This document shows positions 32,521-44,330 of a DNA stretch of 63,967 bases, piece by piece. The notes beneath the pieces are model-generated. The model was not told the DNA's origin. It ran no database searches and saw nothing but the letters and a program-made list of their open reading frames with translations. Position 1 is the stretch's first letter, and every line of letters begins with the position of its first letter. The stretch comes from Welwitschia mirabilis (lineage: Eukaryota; Gnetophyta; Gnetopsida; Welwitschiales): contig JBOZIK010000001.1 in the NCBI GenBank assembly GCA_051453625.1, forward strand, positions 256,058,051 to 256,122,017. Direction: 5' to 3'. A program made the position numbers and the translations under genes.

Positions 32521-33562
32521 CTTAAAACCTTTTACATAGCGAAGTATCCTCTTTGTAGTAATAAGATGAGATTTCTTTAGTTTACTTTGATACCTAGCAC
32601 ATAAATCAATACTAAATGTTGTGTTAGGATGACTAGTTATTAGATACAAAAGACTTCCAATAATGCTACTATATAACTTTTGGTTCACATCCTTACCTTC
32701 TTCATCAAGATAAAGTTTGATGTTCATGGCCATTTGAGAGTCCATACACTTGGCATTTTCAAGTATGAATTTTTTGATTAGATCTAAAGAGTATTTTTTC
32801 TAACTTATAAATATACTATCTTCATATTATTGAATTTTTAGGCTTAAAAACATGTTAACTAGTCCAACCATGCTTATTTCAAACTTAGAACTTATCATAT
32901 TTATAAAATCATTTGATAATCTTTCATTAGTTAACCCAAAGATAATGTCATTCACATATATTTGAACTAAAATTAAATCATCATTTAATAGTTTTCTAAA
33001 TAAAGTTTTGTTAATGTATTCTCTAGTAAAACCATGATGAAGTAAAAAGAGGAAAGCTTTTCATATCATGCTCTGGGAGCTTATTTTAACCCATACAAAG
33101 CCTTATTAAGTTTGTATACATAATTTGGTTTATGAGGATAAGCAAATCTTTGTGGTTATTTTACATAAGCTTCTTCCTCAATGTGTCTGTTTAGCAAGGT
33201 ACTCTTTACATCCATTTGAAAAACTTTGATTTTATTGTAGCAGGAAAAACCTAAAAATGTCCTTATAGACTCTAGTCTAGTAATAGAAGCAAATGTATCA
33301 CCACAGTTTACTCCTTTTATTTAAGAGTACCCTTGGCCACATGTCTAGATTTGTTCTTGGTAATCTTATTATTTTCATTTAGTTTATTTCTGAAAATTCA
33401 TTTGTGCTTATAACATTTTTCCTTACTGGTTTAGAAATAAGAGACCACACCTGATTTTGAGAGAATTGTTCAAGTTCTTCTTCATTACATTCATCTAACA
33501 AGGATCAGATTTAGCATCCTCAAAGGTTCTTGGTTCCATCTCAGATAATAGATAAATATGAG
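32521..33562 (-). pseudogene. B reverse transcriptase relic
   Basis: The minus strand from about 33500 reads LDECNEEELEQFSQNQVWSL, the usual start of copia reverse transcriptase. The catalytic box at 32958-32947 is Y-V-N-D in place of Y-V-D-D (context QIYVNDIIFG), so the first catalytic aspartate of the pair is lost. The frame 32745-32518 reads YSSIIGSLLYLITSHPNTTF and RILRYVKGF, the connection to RNase H. Several stops occur, and the N gap 33563-33621 removes part of the N-terminal side. Confidence 0.9.
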
Positions 33563-33621
33563 NNNNNNNNNNNNNNNNNNNNNNNNNNNNNNNNNNNNNN
33601 NNNNNNNNNNNNNNNNNNNNN
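33563..33621. other. Assembly gap, 59 Ns
   Basis: Lies in B between the reverse transcriptase start and the integrase C-terminal linker. Flanks gataaatatgag and gagttcaaag both carry gag at the edge, too little to judge overlap. Confidence 0.95.
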
Positions 33622-33850
33622 GAGTTCAAAGAATAATCCTTGATTTCTTTGATTTTTAATATTGTCTTATCTCTTGAGTCATCTCTGTTATGGTAGAAAG
33701 AAGAAGGAACTAAATCTTCATTAGGTTTAAAGGCTTTTAAGGTTTTAGAAACATTATGAATTTTTACATTTATAGATTCTTTAATATGAAGAGTGCATTT
33801 ATTAAATACTCTATAAGCTCTACTTAATTGAGAGTATCCAAAGAAAATTC
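33622..33850 (-). pseudogene. B integrase C-terminal region
   Basis: Minus strand from 33850 reads FFGYSQLSRAYRVFNKCTLH and IKESINVKIHNV, matching the copia stretch FLGYS..SKAYRVYN and EESI.V that links integrase to reverse transcriptase. Confidence 0.85.
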
Positions 33851-34106
33851 NNNNNNNNNNNNNNNNNNNNNNNNNNNNNNNNNNNNNNNNNNNNNNNNNN
33901 NNNNNNNNNNNNNNNNNNNNNNNNNNNNNNNNNNNNNNNNNNNNNNNNNNNNNNNNNNNNNNNNNNNNNNNNNNNNNNNNNNNNNNNNNNNNNNNNNNNN
34001 NNNNNNNNNNNNNNNNNNNNNNNNNNNNNNNNNNNNNNNNNNNNNNNNNNNNNNNNNNNNNNNNNNNNNNNNNNNNNNNNNNNNNNNNNNNNNNNNNNNN
34101 NNNNNN
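33851..34106. other. Assembly gap, 256 Ns
   Basis: Inside B's integrase, after the PQQNG motif in element sense. A 94-residue plus-strand frame here is an N artefact. Confidence 0.95.
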
Positions 34107-34650
34107 TTTTAGCTATCCCATTTTGTTGAGGAATCTTTGAAGTTCAGAATTTGTGGTCAAATTCATTTAAGTTGCAATAATATTCAAATCTTTCATTTTT
34201 AAACTCTCTACCATGATTAGTTCAAATCTTCTTAATTACATATCCCTTTTCAGTTTGGAGTTTCTTGTAAATTCTAATAAAGTTATCATAAGCATCAGAT
34301 TTAGCATAAATAAAGGATACCCAAGAAAATCTAGAAAAATCATCAATCATAACTAAAAAATATCTTTTTCTAGATAAGCTTACTATTTGAATAGGTCCAA
34401 CCAAATTCTTATGAATTAAATCTAATGATTTGCTAGTAGAAATATCACTAATTCTTTTATGAGAAGATCTGGTTTGTTTTCCTTTTTGGCAAGCATCACA
34501 TAATATTTTATGAGTGATAGTAATTTTTGAAAGACCTCTAACAATATCATCATGAAATATTTTCTTCAAAATTTTAAAGCTAATGTAACCTAAACGTTTA
34601 TATCAAATAATGTTCTCTTGAACATGAGAAAAGAGATAAATAGTATTGCT
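34107..34650 (-). pseudogene. B integrase core
   Basis: The open stretch 34569-34222 reads CDACQKGKQTRSSHK (zinc-binding end), LDLIHKNLVGPIQIVSLSRK, and YFLVMIDDFSRFSWVSF with the first catalytic aspartate. Downstream, 34230-34107 reads TNHGREFKNERFEYYCN (the second catalytic position, normally S/T-D-x-G, now TNHG) and SKIPQQNGIAK with the conserved PQQNG. It is the best-preserved gene part in B. Confidence 0.9.
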
Positions 34651-34739
34651 TGACTGATTTATATAGTAAACATTTTTGTATCTAGTTTCTATAAGTAATA
34701 TATGATTTATTTTACCATCTTTTTATGTACACTTGTTTT

Positions 34740-34985
34740 CATCAAACGATACTTTATGAACTTTATTATAAATTTGATTAATGCTTAACAGATTATTCTT
34801 TACGTCATTCACAAATAATACATTATGAATGTTAGGTAAATTACCTCCACTGATGCTTCTAATACCTTCAATTTAAACTCTTCCATTATCGCCAAATATC
34901 ACTTCTTCTCCATCATATTACTTGAATTTTATGAATTTTTACTTATCACCTATCATATGTCTAGAGCAACCACTATCAAGATACT
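34740..34985 (-). pseudogene. B protease relic
   Basis: Minus strand from 34984 reads YLDSGCSRHMIGDK, with the D-S-G active site intact, then VIFGDNGRV, NLPNIHNVLFVNDVKNNLL and SINQIYNK. In-frame stops prevent expression. Confidence 0.88.
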
Positions 34986-35225
34986 ATTAAGAATGATTAG
35001 TTGCTTTTAAAGCCATTTGAATCAATAGGCTTTTGTTTGAGGACTTTGGAATCCACCTCATGCATTTGTTTTTGTTTGAACTTTGATTAAACTTTAGAGA
35101 GAAGATAAACTTAGAACCTAGCATGGAGTGAAGAAACCAACTTTTGCAAAAAATACCATCAAACTTTGAGTGACCCTTTTTGTTGCAATAATGGTAGATA
35201 ATGTTTTCTAAAGAGTATTTGAAAT
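34986..35225 (-). pseudogene. B gag zinc-knuckle region
   Basis: Reads HYCNKKGHSKFDGIFCK, a degraded CCHC knuckle where a cysteine was replaced. It lies in an open stretch of about 80 codons that ends just before the protease. Confidence 0.7.
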
Positions 35226-35760
35226 TTACTTTAGACAACTGAGATAAGAAACATGATAAATATTTAAAAAAAAAGAAGAATTTTTACTAGATAAAGTCCC
35301 TTTAGATAGAGATGAATTTGAGTCAAGTTTGTTTTTTAAATCTCTAATTTTTCTTTCTCTAAAATTTAGCTTATCTAATACATTTCTATTTTCTTTCTTA
35401 AGATTATTTACTCTAAGAGCCAGATTTTGACATTCCATATAGAGTTTGACTTCTATTTCACTGAGTGAATCATTATTATCAAAAGAATCAATGGTGGATG
35501 AGGAACATACTTTTAATCTATAAAATTTATAAGAGAAATTCCACCTCACTCTAAATCTTAGTTCTCTTCTCTCTCTTTTTTTTATCATCCCGTGTTGCTG
35601 ACAAGACTTTCTTCCCTTTTTTTATCATACTTTTTGTTGTTTGGATATACACTTGATGTGTGACCAAAATCCTTGTAAGAGTAGCATTGGATATCTCATC
35701 ATCCCTCCTCTTTTCTTCTTGGTGGTCTCCTAGATTGACCTCCATTTTGCCTTCGTTGCA
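35226..35760 (-). pseudogene. B gag coiled-coil and basic region
   Basis: The open frame 35588-35226 carries ECQNLALRVNNLKKENRNVL and DKLNFRERKIRDLKNKL, a coiled coil of the kind found in SIRE-clade Gag between the core and the knuckle. Before it lie lysine/arginine-rich stretches (KKREKRTK, 35551-35745). The two frames overlap and are in different phases, showing a frameshift. Confidence 0.75.
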
Positions 35761-35899
35761 TGAAGCGCCTGAATATTCTAGTTAAAAGAGCCACTTAATC
35801 TTCGCTTTCTAGTTCTTGGTCAGATTCTTTCTTAGTATTAGAGTTCTCATGAGCAACTATCAATGATACACATTTCTTCTTCTACTTTCTAAATTTTAG

Positions 35900-36535
35900 T
35901 TTAAATATATGAAGGTTTCATTAGAGCCCATCCATCTTTATGATATTTAAGTCCTTGGTTTCTTCATTGGTTATTACTTTAGACTCAAATCTCTTGGGTA
36001 GGGATCTTAATGCTTTACATACTACTTTTGAATCCTCAATAATTTCACCTAGGCCATGCATAGAATTAATAATATCTGTTATTTTTGCGAAAAAATCATT
36101 TATACCTTCATCTTCTTCCACCTTGAGATCTTTGAACTGAGTGATGAGCATCTAAAGCTTAGGCTACTTTACTAACCTAGTTCCTTCATGAGTAGTCTAT
36201 AAGATATCCCATGCTTCTTTTTCTATGATGCAATTTACTACTTGTTTAAAATATTTTAGACACATGGCACAGAAGATGGCATTCAGTCCTTTGAAATTGC
36301 AAGATGATGATGAATTTTCTTTAAGTGTCCACTTGTCTTTGCTCTTCAGAATAGTTAGCTTGGTTACAGGATTTTACACAATAAGAAGACAATAGATGTT
36401 AGCGATAGACTCCCATATTTCAAGGTCAATGGATTGAACAAAGACCTTCATTTTTTCCTTCTAATAACCATAGTTGGTTCCATTAAATAAGGAACACCTT
36501 ATGACAGAATTTCCTTCTAAAGGCTAACTCATTTT
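35900..36535 (-). pseudogene. B gag core (UBN2 type)
   Basis: The minus strand reads FNGTNYGY*KEKMKVFVQSI near 36500, LNAIFCAM, KEAWDIL*TTHEGT near 36200, and, in the open stretch 36151-35921, FKDLKVEEDEGINDFFAKI, INSMHGLGEIIEDSKV and ALRSLPKRFESKV. This is a nearly complete copia Gag core with Trp and Glu codons turned to stops. The plus-strand frame 35940-36140 is a shadow. Confidence 0.88.
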
Positions 36536-36580
36536 CTAAGGTTGATTAGAGTAGAGATCTATTAAGATCTGTTGCTCAAT

Positions 36581-36597
36581 CTTACTCTGATACTAAT
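36581..36597 (-). promoter_or_regulatory. B primer-binding site
   Basis: Plus strand cttactctgatactaat is the complement of ATTAGTATCAGAGTAAG, a decayed initiator-tRNA-Met site next to the 5' LTR. Confidence 0.85.
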
Positions 36598-37903
36598 TGA
36601 AAAATACAGATCGCCCTTAGAGGGGGTGAATAAGTCATAAGAAAAATATTCATCCACTTTAAAGACCTACAAATAAAGTTAAATACATCACCAAAAATCA
36701 CATAATATTTTAATAATAAATAGACACCACACTTAAGCTCTTAGATCACCTGTCTCTAGTTGGTATAGATTAACCTCAAAGGTTGGTTTTTAAGCTCACC
36801 ATAAACCTATACATTTGCTAGAAGATTTTAGAACTAATCCATAACCACAAAGGAAAATATATAAGCAAAGTGCATAAATGCACAGTTATGCTTTACAGGA
36901 ACAAGAGGTATAGTAAGCTTTTACAAGTAATGGTATAAAGAGAAGCTCACAAAAGAAATCTAAACTCATAGTCATTCAATTATAAAATGATTGATATAAT
37001 AGTTCAATTTCAAAAAGGTGACCTTCACTTGAGAACATAAGGTACTTAAATAGAGTAGACACAAAAGTTAGCCATTTAGAGATAAGAAGCGGACCATTGT
37101 AATGGATTTCATACTTTTTGATGAACTATGAAAGTATAATGGTTATATTTGTAATACATTTGGTTGATGTCATAATAGTTATATTTGTAATATGTTGGGT
37201 TGATGTCAAAATAAATGTTGTCATCCTAGTATTCAATTACCCTTTTTCATTTCATTTGATCACCCTTTCTTGATTCAGATTTGTCAGTTTGTTAAATAGG
37301 AACATTTGGTCACCCTTCAATAATTCGTTCGTTTGCCCTTTCTTAATGCATATTTGTTAGTTTATTATGTAAAAACATTCAGTTACCCTTCAATAAATAT
37401 GAGGTTAACCTTATTTAGATTGCCCAAACTTGAGATATTGGTCAACCTCCTTACAATCATTTCTAGGCAGTATGTGATTATTTTTAACTAAACACTTGAT
37501 CACCCTTACTATTAGTAAACTTCTAATTTCCAGATTACAGTTTAATCACCCTTTAGCATATGATTAGTCATCAACTTTTATCTTAGTCTATAACAAATTT
37601 AAAAGTTAGTTGGCCTTTGCAAATGCATAGTCGCCCATGTTGGAACCAGTCTTCATCTAAATAATAGTTCGGTTGCCCTATCTTAAAAGCTCGAGCGCTT
37701 GATACTAAAGCAATTTTACCTTACTAATAATCCAATTATCCTATTAATTTCATATGGTCATTCGCTTGATGTTTAGTATATGTTTTTATAAAAGATCAAT
37801 CGCTCACATTTATATAGTAGTCACCCAGTGATAGAAAATCTCTGCATAATAACTAACTTCACAAAAACTCATTAATTTAATCAATGATAATAGGTTCTCA
37901 ATA
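36598..37903 (-). repeat. B 5' LTR
   Basis: 1306 bp, tgaaaaatacag to ggttctcaata on the plus strand. Motif array at about 37150-37850. A 36-bp local tandem duplication (37137-37208, ggttatatttgtaata words) is present here and not in the partner. Confidence 0.92.
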
Positions 37904-37908
37904 AAATG
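37904..37908. repeat. Target-site duplication of B (right)
   Basis: aaatg, the partner of 27790-27794. Confidence 0.9.
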
Positions 37909-38770
37909 TAACATTCTTATAAAATTCAAGCATCTATTTTGGGTAGTATAATGCATTATCCTCTTTTAGCAAGTAATTAAATCCTCTTGTTTTAATTCTT
38001 GCAAGGTAGAATAAGCAAAGATATTTGAAAATGAGCTAAAAATTCCTTCTTCAATGAAGTCTTCTTGTCTTCAATTCATTTTTTTTAAAAATCAGAAAAA
38101 GAATAAAGAAGAAATAGAAGAATAATAAAAAGAAGAAGAGAGAAAGTAAAAGAATTTATTGTGAGGTTTGGAAAATGGATTGGAAATAAGATTCATAAGA
38201 TAAATTGAGAAAGATGAATTAACAAACACTATGAAAGTCTTATCCTATAGTGTATAGTATTGAAAAATGTGATAGAAGGTTGAGAGCAAAGATTACATGT
38301 GAATTACACAAAAATAACAACAGTAGTTGTAAAAACAGATGGCAACACTAGTTGATCATGGAGAATGTGATCATGACTTAGCTAAGGGTTGAAGCACAAT
38401 TTGGATCATGTATTCAACTTATAGGAATAATGAATTTACAAGCATAATTATACGTTTTTATATACATGAGGGTAAATGAGAACTATAAGATCATTTAACT
38501 TTATTAATGGCTTGAATTTTTTGATCATGAATTATGGCATGAATCACAAGGTATTTTCAAAATAAACACAACTATGTTTTTGGTTGTGTTTTCTCATAGA
38601 ATAAAGTGATAAAATTAGCTATGCAAATGGGTCAAACAAATGCAAAATGAAATGAAAATTAAACATCAATCATAAATCCTTATAAATGCTAAAGACAAAA
38701 GACCTAGTTCAATGGCCACTTTATTAAAATCTTTGTGATTTATATTTTTATTTTAACGGATCAAAAATGT
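37909..38770 (-). pseudogene. G2 frame Y, N-terminal piece
   Basis: The minus strand at about 38745-38560 reads FNKVAIELGLLSLAFIRIYD, aligned with G1's AINLGIFSFLFIR at 5660-5560. Stops are at former Gln codons. The piece resumes G2 after B's right TSD. Confidence 0.6.
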
Positions 38771-39014
38771 GAAACAAGTAAGATATTTATGCAATAAACT
38801 TATAAAAGTTCAAAAATTAGTAAGCAAATTTCTTAAGTATATAACCCAAGCAAAGTAAACACAAAAAAAATCTCCAAATGCCTCCTTTTCTTTCATAATT
38901 CACCTTTTTCATAATCATACATATCCATTTGTTTCAAGCATTTATACCATACTAATCATTCAGTATTGTGACATTTTATTCTAATAGAATTAAGCATGTT
39001 ATTTCTTGAAGAAA

Positions 39015-39127
39015 TTAGTGCTGCATTATTAATAAGTGTCTATAGCCCTAATCTAATTAATCATGTCATAAACATATTGTTAGAGTTGCATTACCAATGA
39101 ATGTCTATAGTTCTAATGTAGTTAACT
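39015..39127. repeat. G-family 64-bp tandem repeat (G2 copy)
   Basis: Units at 39015 and 39080: ttagtgctgcattattaata and ttagagttgcattaccaatg, each followed by tctatag(c/t).ctaat. As in G1. Confidence 0.75.
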
Positions 39128-39394
39128 AAACCAAATAAGTTTATGAAAATAAAATGTGCTTTTAGAAAAGAAATATTTTCTTTTCTTTTAATAGTACTTC
39201 TTATATTCATCATTCTGTTATGCACATAAAGAGAGGTTATTGACTCATTAGCCTAATTGTAAAATATATTATTTAAAATTAGAGACCTCAAGTGAAACTA
39301 ATCTTAATAAGATAACTCAAAAATAAGTATAAAGTCTTCTTGAGTAATACAAGTGTATGTAAATCATGCCTAAAACTTGTGCTGACAAGATGAT

Positions 39395-39470
39395 CACTTG
39401 TTAAGGATTATCAACTAGAGCTATTAATTTTTATGATCTCATGAATGAATGGAAGGGATTAATGATAGGT
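39395..39470 (-). pseudogene. G2 conserved block X
   Basis: Minus strand reads LPFIHEIIKINS, matching the LPF(I/L)YEF stretch of G3 and D. Confidence 0.5.
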
Positions 39471-39879
39471 GTGTTTAATGAAATGGTTTGAAAATGGAGT
39501 GGATGTGTGAAAACATTTGAATGGATAATGGTGTTCACGATCCTTAATAAGGAAAACATCCTTTAGTATTAATAGATTTATTGTATTTTAAAAAGTACTA
39601 TCATAAGGAGATCTTTCAATGGAATGTAAAATGGAAGGATCCAAAAAGTTTTAATCATGAGGCCAAAAAGTTTGGTTATTCAAAGAGGGCATAGGATGAA
39701 TGACATTTTTATGTGATGACTTTATTGTAAGAACTTTAAAAGAGTATGAGTAATGCAAGAAGAAGAGTTTAAAAATTTAAAATTAGATGTAATTTAACCT
39801 ATAAGATTTATATACTTCTCTAATAATTCATTAAAAGGTAAGTCTAAAGCACTAAAATGATCATGAGAAGAACCGTTAT

Positions 39880-40320
39880 TTGATGTAGTTAAGAAGGATT
39901 AAGATTGTAAATGCCATAAACAAAATTGACATTATTAATATCCCTTATTAATTAAATGGTACTAAAAATATTCAAGTCTATTATCATGTTGCTAAAAGAA
40001 ATTTTCATTAGATCATTTTTAAAATTAATAAAAGAATTCAATATTACTAGAAAGGTTTTTCCTAAAATAATCAAAAATAAATTATGCTTAGTCATATTCA
40101 TATCAAACATAATAAAGTATATTGGAAAGTAGAAATTATCTACTTGTACAATTACATCTTTAATAATCCCTAGTGGTGACTTTAATAAGTCATCATCTAA
40201 TTATAATTGGATTGTTATTTTGTTAAGATTATTTAGGCCAAGTCCCTTATAATATAAATGAGATAAAAATTTTATGCTTGCTCCAAGGTCTAATAAGTTT
40301 TGATTAAGGTGTTTATCTTT
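39880..40320 (-). pseudogene. G2 gypsy protease relic
   Basis: Keeps the aspartic protease active site as LLDLGASIKFL at about 40293-40260 on the minus strand. It continues YYKGLGLNNLNK, FYFPIYFIMFDMNM, LIILGKTFLVILNSFINFKN and MIIDLNIFS. The order and spacing are those of Athila-clade gypsy proteases. G1 and G3 have the same region, and G2's is the best preserved. No reverse transcriptase follows. Confidence 0.85.
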
Positions 40321-42120
40321 AATTGTAATGGCTATTGTTAAGCAAATAGGATTTTTATACTCTAGAAAAATTCAATTATGTAGGATTGCACTAGTTTGTT
40401 GGGATAGAAAAGATTTTTTTTCTTAACATGAATTTTTCTTTTAATTATGCACATATCTTTAAGGAATTGCATAAGAGATAATTTTTTCTAATTCCTTCTA
40501 ATAAAGGCATATTAGTCTTAACCTCCTTGAAAATTTCTAAGCCCTCTAGTTGTTTTCGCATAATATTATCCTTTCTCAGTTGTTGAGAAAATGGTAGAAG
40601 TTTTCTATAAGTGGAAAAGATTTTTCAAATTATGTACTATTTTCTCCTTCTTATTGTTCATTATGGATGTATGTTCCTATTTAGTTGGGGCTTTCTCAAG
40701 TTAATTGTTTACTCTTTTCCACTTCTAATTTGAATAACTTTGGTTTCTTCTATTTGGTTAGGTATCATACTTTTATAATTTTAATTCCTCATGGTTTTGA
40801 CTATGGGTTAATTAGGAGTTTACTAGGTTCTCTTTGGTTTAAAGAATACATAATTTGAATGGTTAGTTATGGAAATTGTTAGAAGTTTTACTCAAGCTTA
40901 TTCAAGAAGAAGTCTTGTTATGGTTGGTCTAGTTTTAGAACATCATGAATTTTCTTAAGGATTCCCTAATGAATTAAATGATGAGGGTTGATGATTAGAT
41001 AACAGATGATGGTTTATATGATATTGGTTTGATGGGTAAGGATGAGAAAATGAAGATAGAAATGAGTTTCTTAGTTGAATAATATGATTTTAATTACAAG
41101 AGTTATCCTGCTTCTAAGAAAAATTAGGATGACTTCTTCACCCAGGGTTATAGGTATTCAAATAAAGATCATTTTTATGACTCCACCAATGGTATTTTTT
41201 TGCATTTACTTGTTCATTAACTATATTTTAAAATAGAGATATGAAGGGATACTTAGCCATTTCATATGAGTCTATATGGCAAATTAAACATTTGGGTTTA
41301 GAGGCTAAAGGTATAGGTAAGGTGGTAAGGGATTTTACTCTTCTTAATAGTTAATCTATCTTATTATTAACATTAAAATTATCAAACACTCTAAAAACAC
41401 TAGTGGATCTAATTAATGGATGAAATCTAGATGGTTTAATTTCTCTTTCTCATTTTTTAGAACTCTCAGCTATAGATTCAAGGTAATCCTAAACTTCATC
41501 TAAGAGAAAATTTAGGAAGCTACCCCTACTTATCATTTTAACTAATTATCTATTATTTAATGAAAATCATTTACAAAAAACTAATGACCTTGCCTAGCTC
41601 AAATTCATGTTGGGGACACTTTTGAAGTAGGTTCTTATACCTATCTAAGGTTTTTGAGAAGGTTTCATGGTTTTTCTATTTATAGTTCATGGTTTCTCAT
41701 CTAAGAGAATTAGTTTTATTACTCAAGAAAAATTTTGTGATAAAGGATTTATTAAGATTAATTCAAATCCTATGGATAGATTTTTAAGGATATAGAGTTA
41801 GGCCTTAGCTTTTTCTTTGATAGAGAACAAGAAAAAGATTAGTAAAAAGACATCTGTGATATTAGGAAACTAAGGTAACATGGCTAGAATGAATTTAAAT
41901 GCCTTTAAGTACAAGTATGGGTATTCTAATTCTAAGCCATGGAAATGGAAAAGCAACTAAATTATGAAAGGCCTAAAATCTAGCCTACATATTATTAGTA
42001 ATTAAACTATGCATGAGGAGGTAACTAGCATTAGGGTTATAAATAATCTTAAAGGATCTTCCTAGGGAGATTATTAGGGAAGTTGGATTAGCATATGTTT
42101 TGGTTTAGGTTTTGAACTAC
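40321..42120 (-). pseudogene. G2 gag relic
   Basis: Minus strand near 41160-41110 reads LYLNTYNPG*RSHPNF, the conserved TYNPGWRNHPNF motif. Near 41665-41600 it reads TLDRYKNLLQKCPQHEFEL, matching the (E)RFK.LLR.CPHHG segment of gypsy Gag. The region before protease near 40550-40430 is also recognisable. Stops are frequent. Confidence 0.8.
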
Positions 42121-42923
42121 TTATTGGTTTAGGTAGTAGGCTTGTAGATCTTCCAACAATTCTTCATTAGAAAAAGAAATTTTATTATTATAGAAGAGGT
42201 GTTAAAAGGTAGGTTGGACATTTTAAATAGGCTATTTAAAAGGTTGTCTTCCATGGATCTCTTCGTGAAGTTGGTTTCTTAAAAGTTGTCTCTATTCATT
42301 ATTATCATTGGTGTTAGGGTCCATGTTTTTATTGGATGAAACTCTGATTAAGTGATCTAACTCATCTTAGATCTGATGCATACACATTTTTAATAGGTTT
42401 TAAAGGGAGGTCGAAGACTAAATAAGTTTCAAATGTCTCACAAAGGAATTAGTTAAAGTTTGAGAGGAAAATTCTTAGAAGGAGTAGTGGTGTTAGTCAG
42501 GTGATGGCATTAGTTTTTTGGTGTTTTAATGTTTGGAAAAATGTTATTTAATTCACGTACTTAACATAAAATATTTTGGGTTATGAAATTCTAGAAAAGC
42601 ATAGCAAAAATTAAAATGTCATCACTTTTGAAAATGAAATAAGAGAAAACAAGCATTAATTTTTTTCTTTGTAGTAATTTCTAATAGAAAAATTTAAAAC
42701 ACAATACAAACAAAAACTAGCTACTAAAATAAAAATTGCAAAAACAAAAAGGAAACACAAAACAAAGGTGAGTTTTGTATTAGCTTTTTCTTTTTATTTT
42801 TCAATCTTTTTTGGATTCACAACCTGTAAAAAACGAATTAAACCTATAATACAAAATATGTGATAAAGAAACACTATTCAGGTTAAGACAAAAATTAAAT
42901 AAAACTCAAAAAAAAAAAAAAAA
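42121..42923 (-). other. G2 leader
   Basis: Aligns with G1 9000-9756 and G3 56600-57359. No gene. A poly-A run lies at about 42908-42923. Confidence 0.55.
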
Positions 42924-43063
42924 CTAGTTTGAGTATCACTAGAAACAAATCATTGCCCACCACTAGAAAGTGTGAAAATGAAAGGATAACTTCAAAATAA
43001 AGCAAACTAGTTTAGGTATCACTGGAAATAACTAGTACCAACCATTAAAAGTTATAAAAACTA
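42924..43063. repeat. G2 leader tandem repeat, 83-bp period
   Basis: ctagtttgagtatcacta at 42924 and ctagtttaggtatcactg at 43007, each followed by a (g)cccaccac or gtaccaacca word. Lies just inside the PBS. Confidence 0.75.
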
Positions 43064-43116
43064 AAAATTTCAAGAAAGAAAAATGAAAAGCCTTATGTGA
43101 AGCCACCATGCCATTA

Positions 43117-43135
43117 TCCCCACTAATAATGCTAA
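43117..43135 (-). promoter_or_regulatory. G2 primer-binding site, decayed
   Basis: tccccactaataatgcta on the plus strand, parallel to G1's tccctagaaacagtgcca. Confidence 0.6.
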
Positions 43136-43140
43136 AAAGC

Positions 43141-44330
43141 TATTCTTATCAGCTTTTATAATTTATATTAAATTAAGATCCGTGTTGTAGTAGAGTATAT
43201 ATGTTATTATTTCCATAAGAATAAATTGAGGTAGAACTAAATAAGAATAACACAAATCTTTTTTATCTTATAAGAAATCAAAACAAAATTGAGAAGCATA
43301 ATTGTAATGGAATTTGAAATTAACTGTTAAAGTATGAAAATGAACTATCTTTAACATCTAGCTTGAATCATCTAATAACATATCTTTAATATAATAATAT
43401 CTTGTAACTTCTTTAAACAAAGCTTAAATTATCAACTAGCAATGGCTTAAGTCATGGTGACATAACCTTATTTACCACATAAGTATTGGTGCATTCATTA
43501 GTCACTTTGGTCCTTTATAACCTTTCATAATCATGAAATGTAAGAACTATTGTGTTTAAAATTCATTAAATAAAAGTGAATACAACCAATAAGAAAATTT
43601 AAAGAACTTACTTTATTATTAAAAGAGCTCAAATATGTAGTTTTACTTAAACATTAAAAGTATGAGGCTACTTGCAACTCAAAATTAAAAATGAACAGCT
43701 ACCTTTTATTAAAATAGGAATTTACATTACATTGAAGGAAGAAGATGAAGTTGACATACACTCATTGAAATTAGCCTCAAAGATAGCCTAATTCTAAAGG
43801 AGAAGCTTAAAAACTCTTGTTGATAATGGATTCTCTAAGGGTTATAACTATTTCACCATCCATAAGATGTTCCAAATGAGGGTGTTTGACGCTTTTTATA
43901 TGTGAAAAATAGGGTTAGGATTTCTCAATCAAGGTTTTATACTTTAGGGTTTATATTTGGAATTTTAATACTTTTATGACTATGCAATATATCAAAGTTA
44001 GATGTTATTTCTTCCATAAGTGTAAATTGATTACTTTCCCAAGATGATTCTAGAATGTAACTTTTGATGCATTCTACCCTAAGGAACTAGTGGAATTAGT
44101 GACCTAGATAGTGGCACTGGCATTTTCTACTATATAATCTTCATATTTTAATGTGTTGAACAAAATGTACCAAATAATATAAAACTATCATTAAAAATTG
44201 ATGAGCTCACAAATTATATTAAGAAAGGATTAAAAACATAATCCTGTGATAAACTATCTTTTTTAATGTCTTTGCCTAAACTAAATTAGTCAAATAAACT
44301 TTATCTGAATGTTAATTTTTGCATGTAAAG
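43141..44330 (-). repeat. G2 5' LTR
   Basis: Pairs with 17472-18506. The right end gcatgta breaks off before the expected TTAACA, so the border (about 44326-44330) is uncertain and no TSD is seen. Confidence 0.8.

Larger units (their letters stand above)
27795..37903 (-). mobile_element. B: SIRE-like copia element inserted in G2
   Basis: LTRs 27795-30145 (enlarged by a nested solo LTR) and 36598-37903 flank a minus-strand element. In sense order it has PBS, gag with coiled coil, protease, integrase, reverse transcriptase, RNase H, motif array, extra 3' frame and PPT. The TSD AAATG is perfect. Two N gaps fall in integrase and reverse transcriptase. All frames carry stops. The LTRs differ at roughly one base in six by eye over 200 bp, mostly transitions. 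Confidence 0.92.
17472..44330 (-). mobile_element. G2: gypsy element split by A and B
   Basis: LTRs at 17472-18506 and 43141-44330 match each other and those of G1. Once A (19299-27415) and B (27795-37903) are set aside, the three remaining parts line up in order with G1: 18507-19298 with about 3421-4385, 27416-27794 with about 4385-4800, and 37904-43140 with 4810-9987. Without the insertions it is about 8.6 kb, close to G1's 8.9 kb. Contents are gag, protease, block X, the tandem repeat and frame Y, with no reverse transcriptase or integrase. Both copia insertions fell within frame Y, 379 bp apart. Confidence 0.85.
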
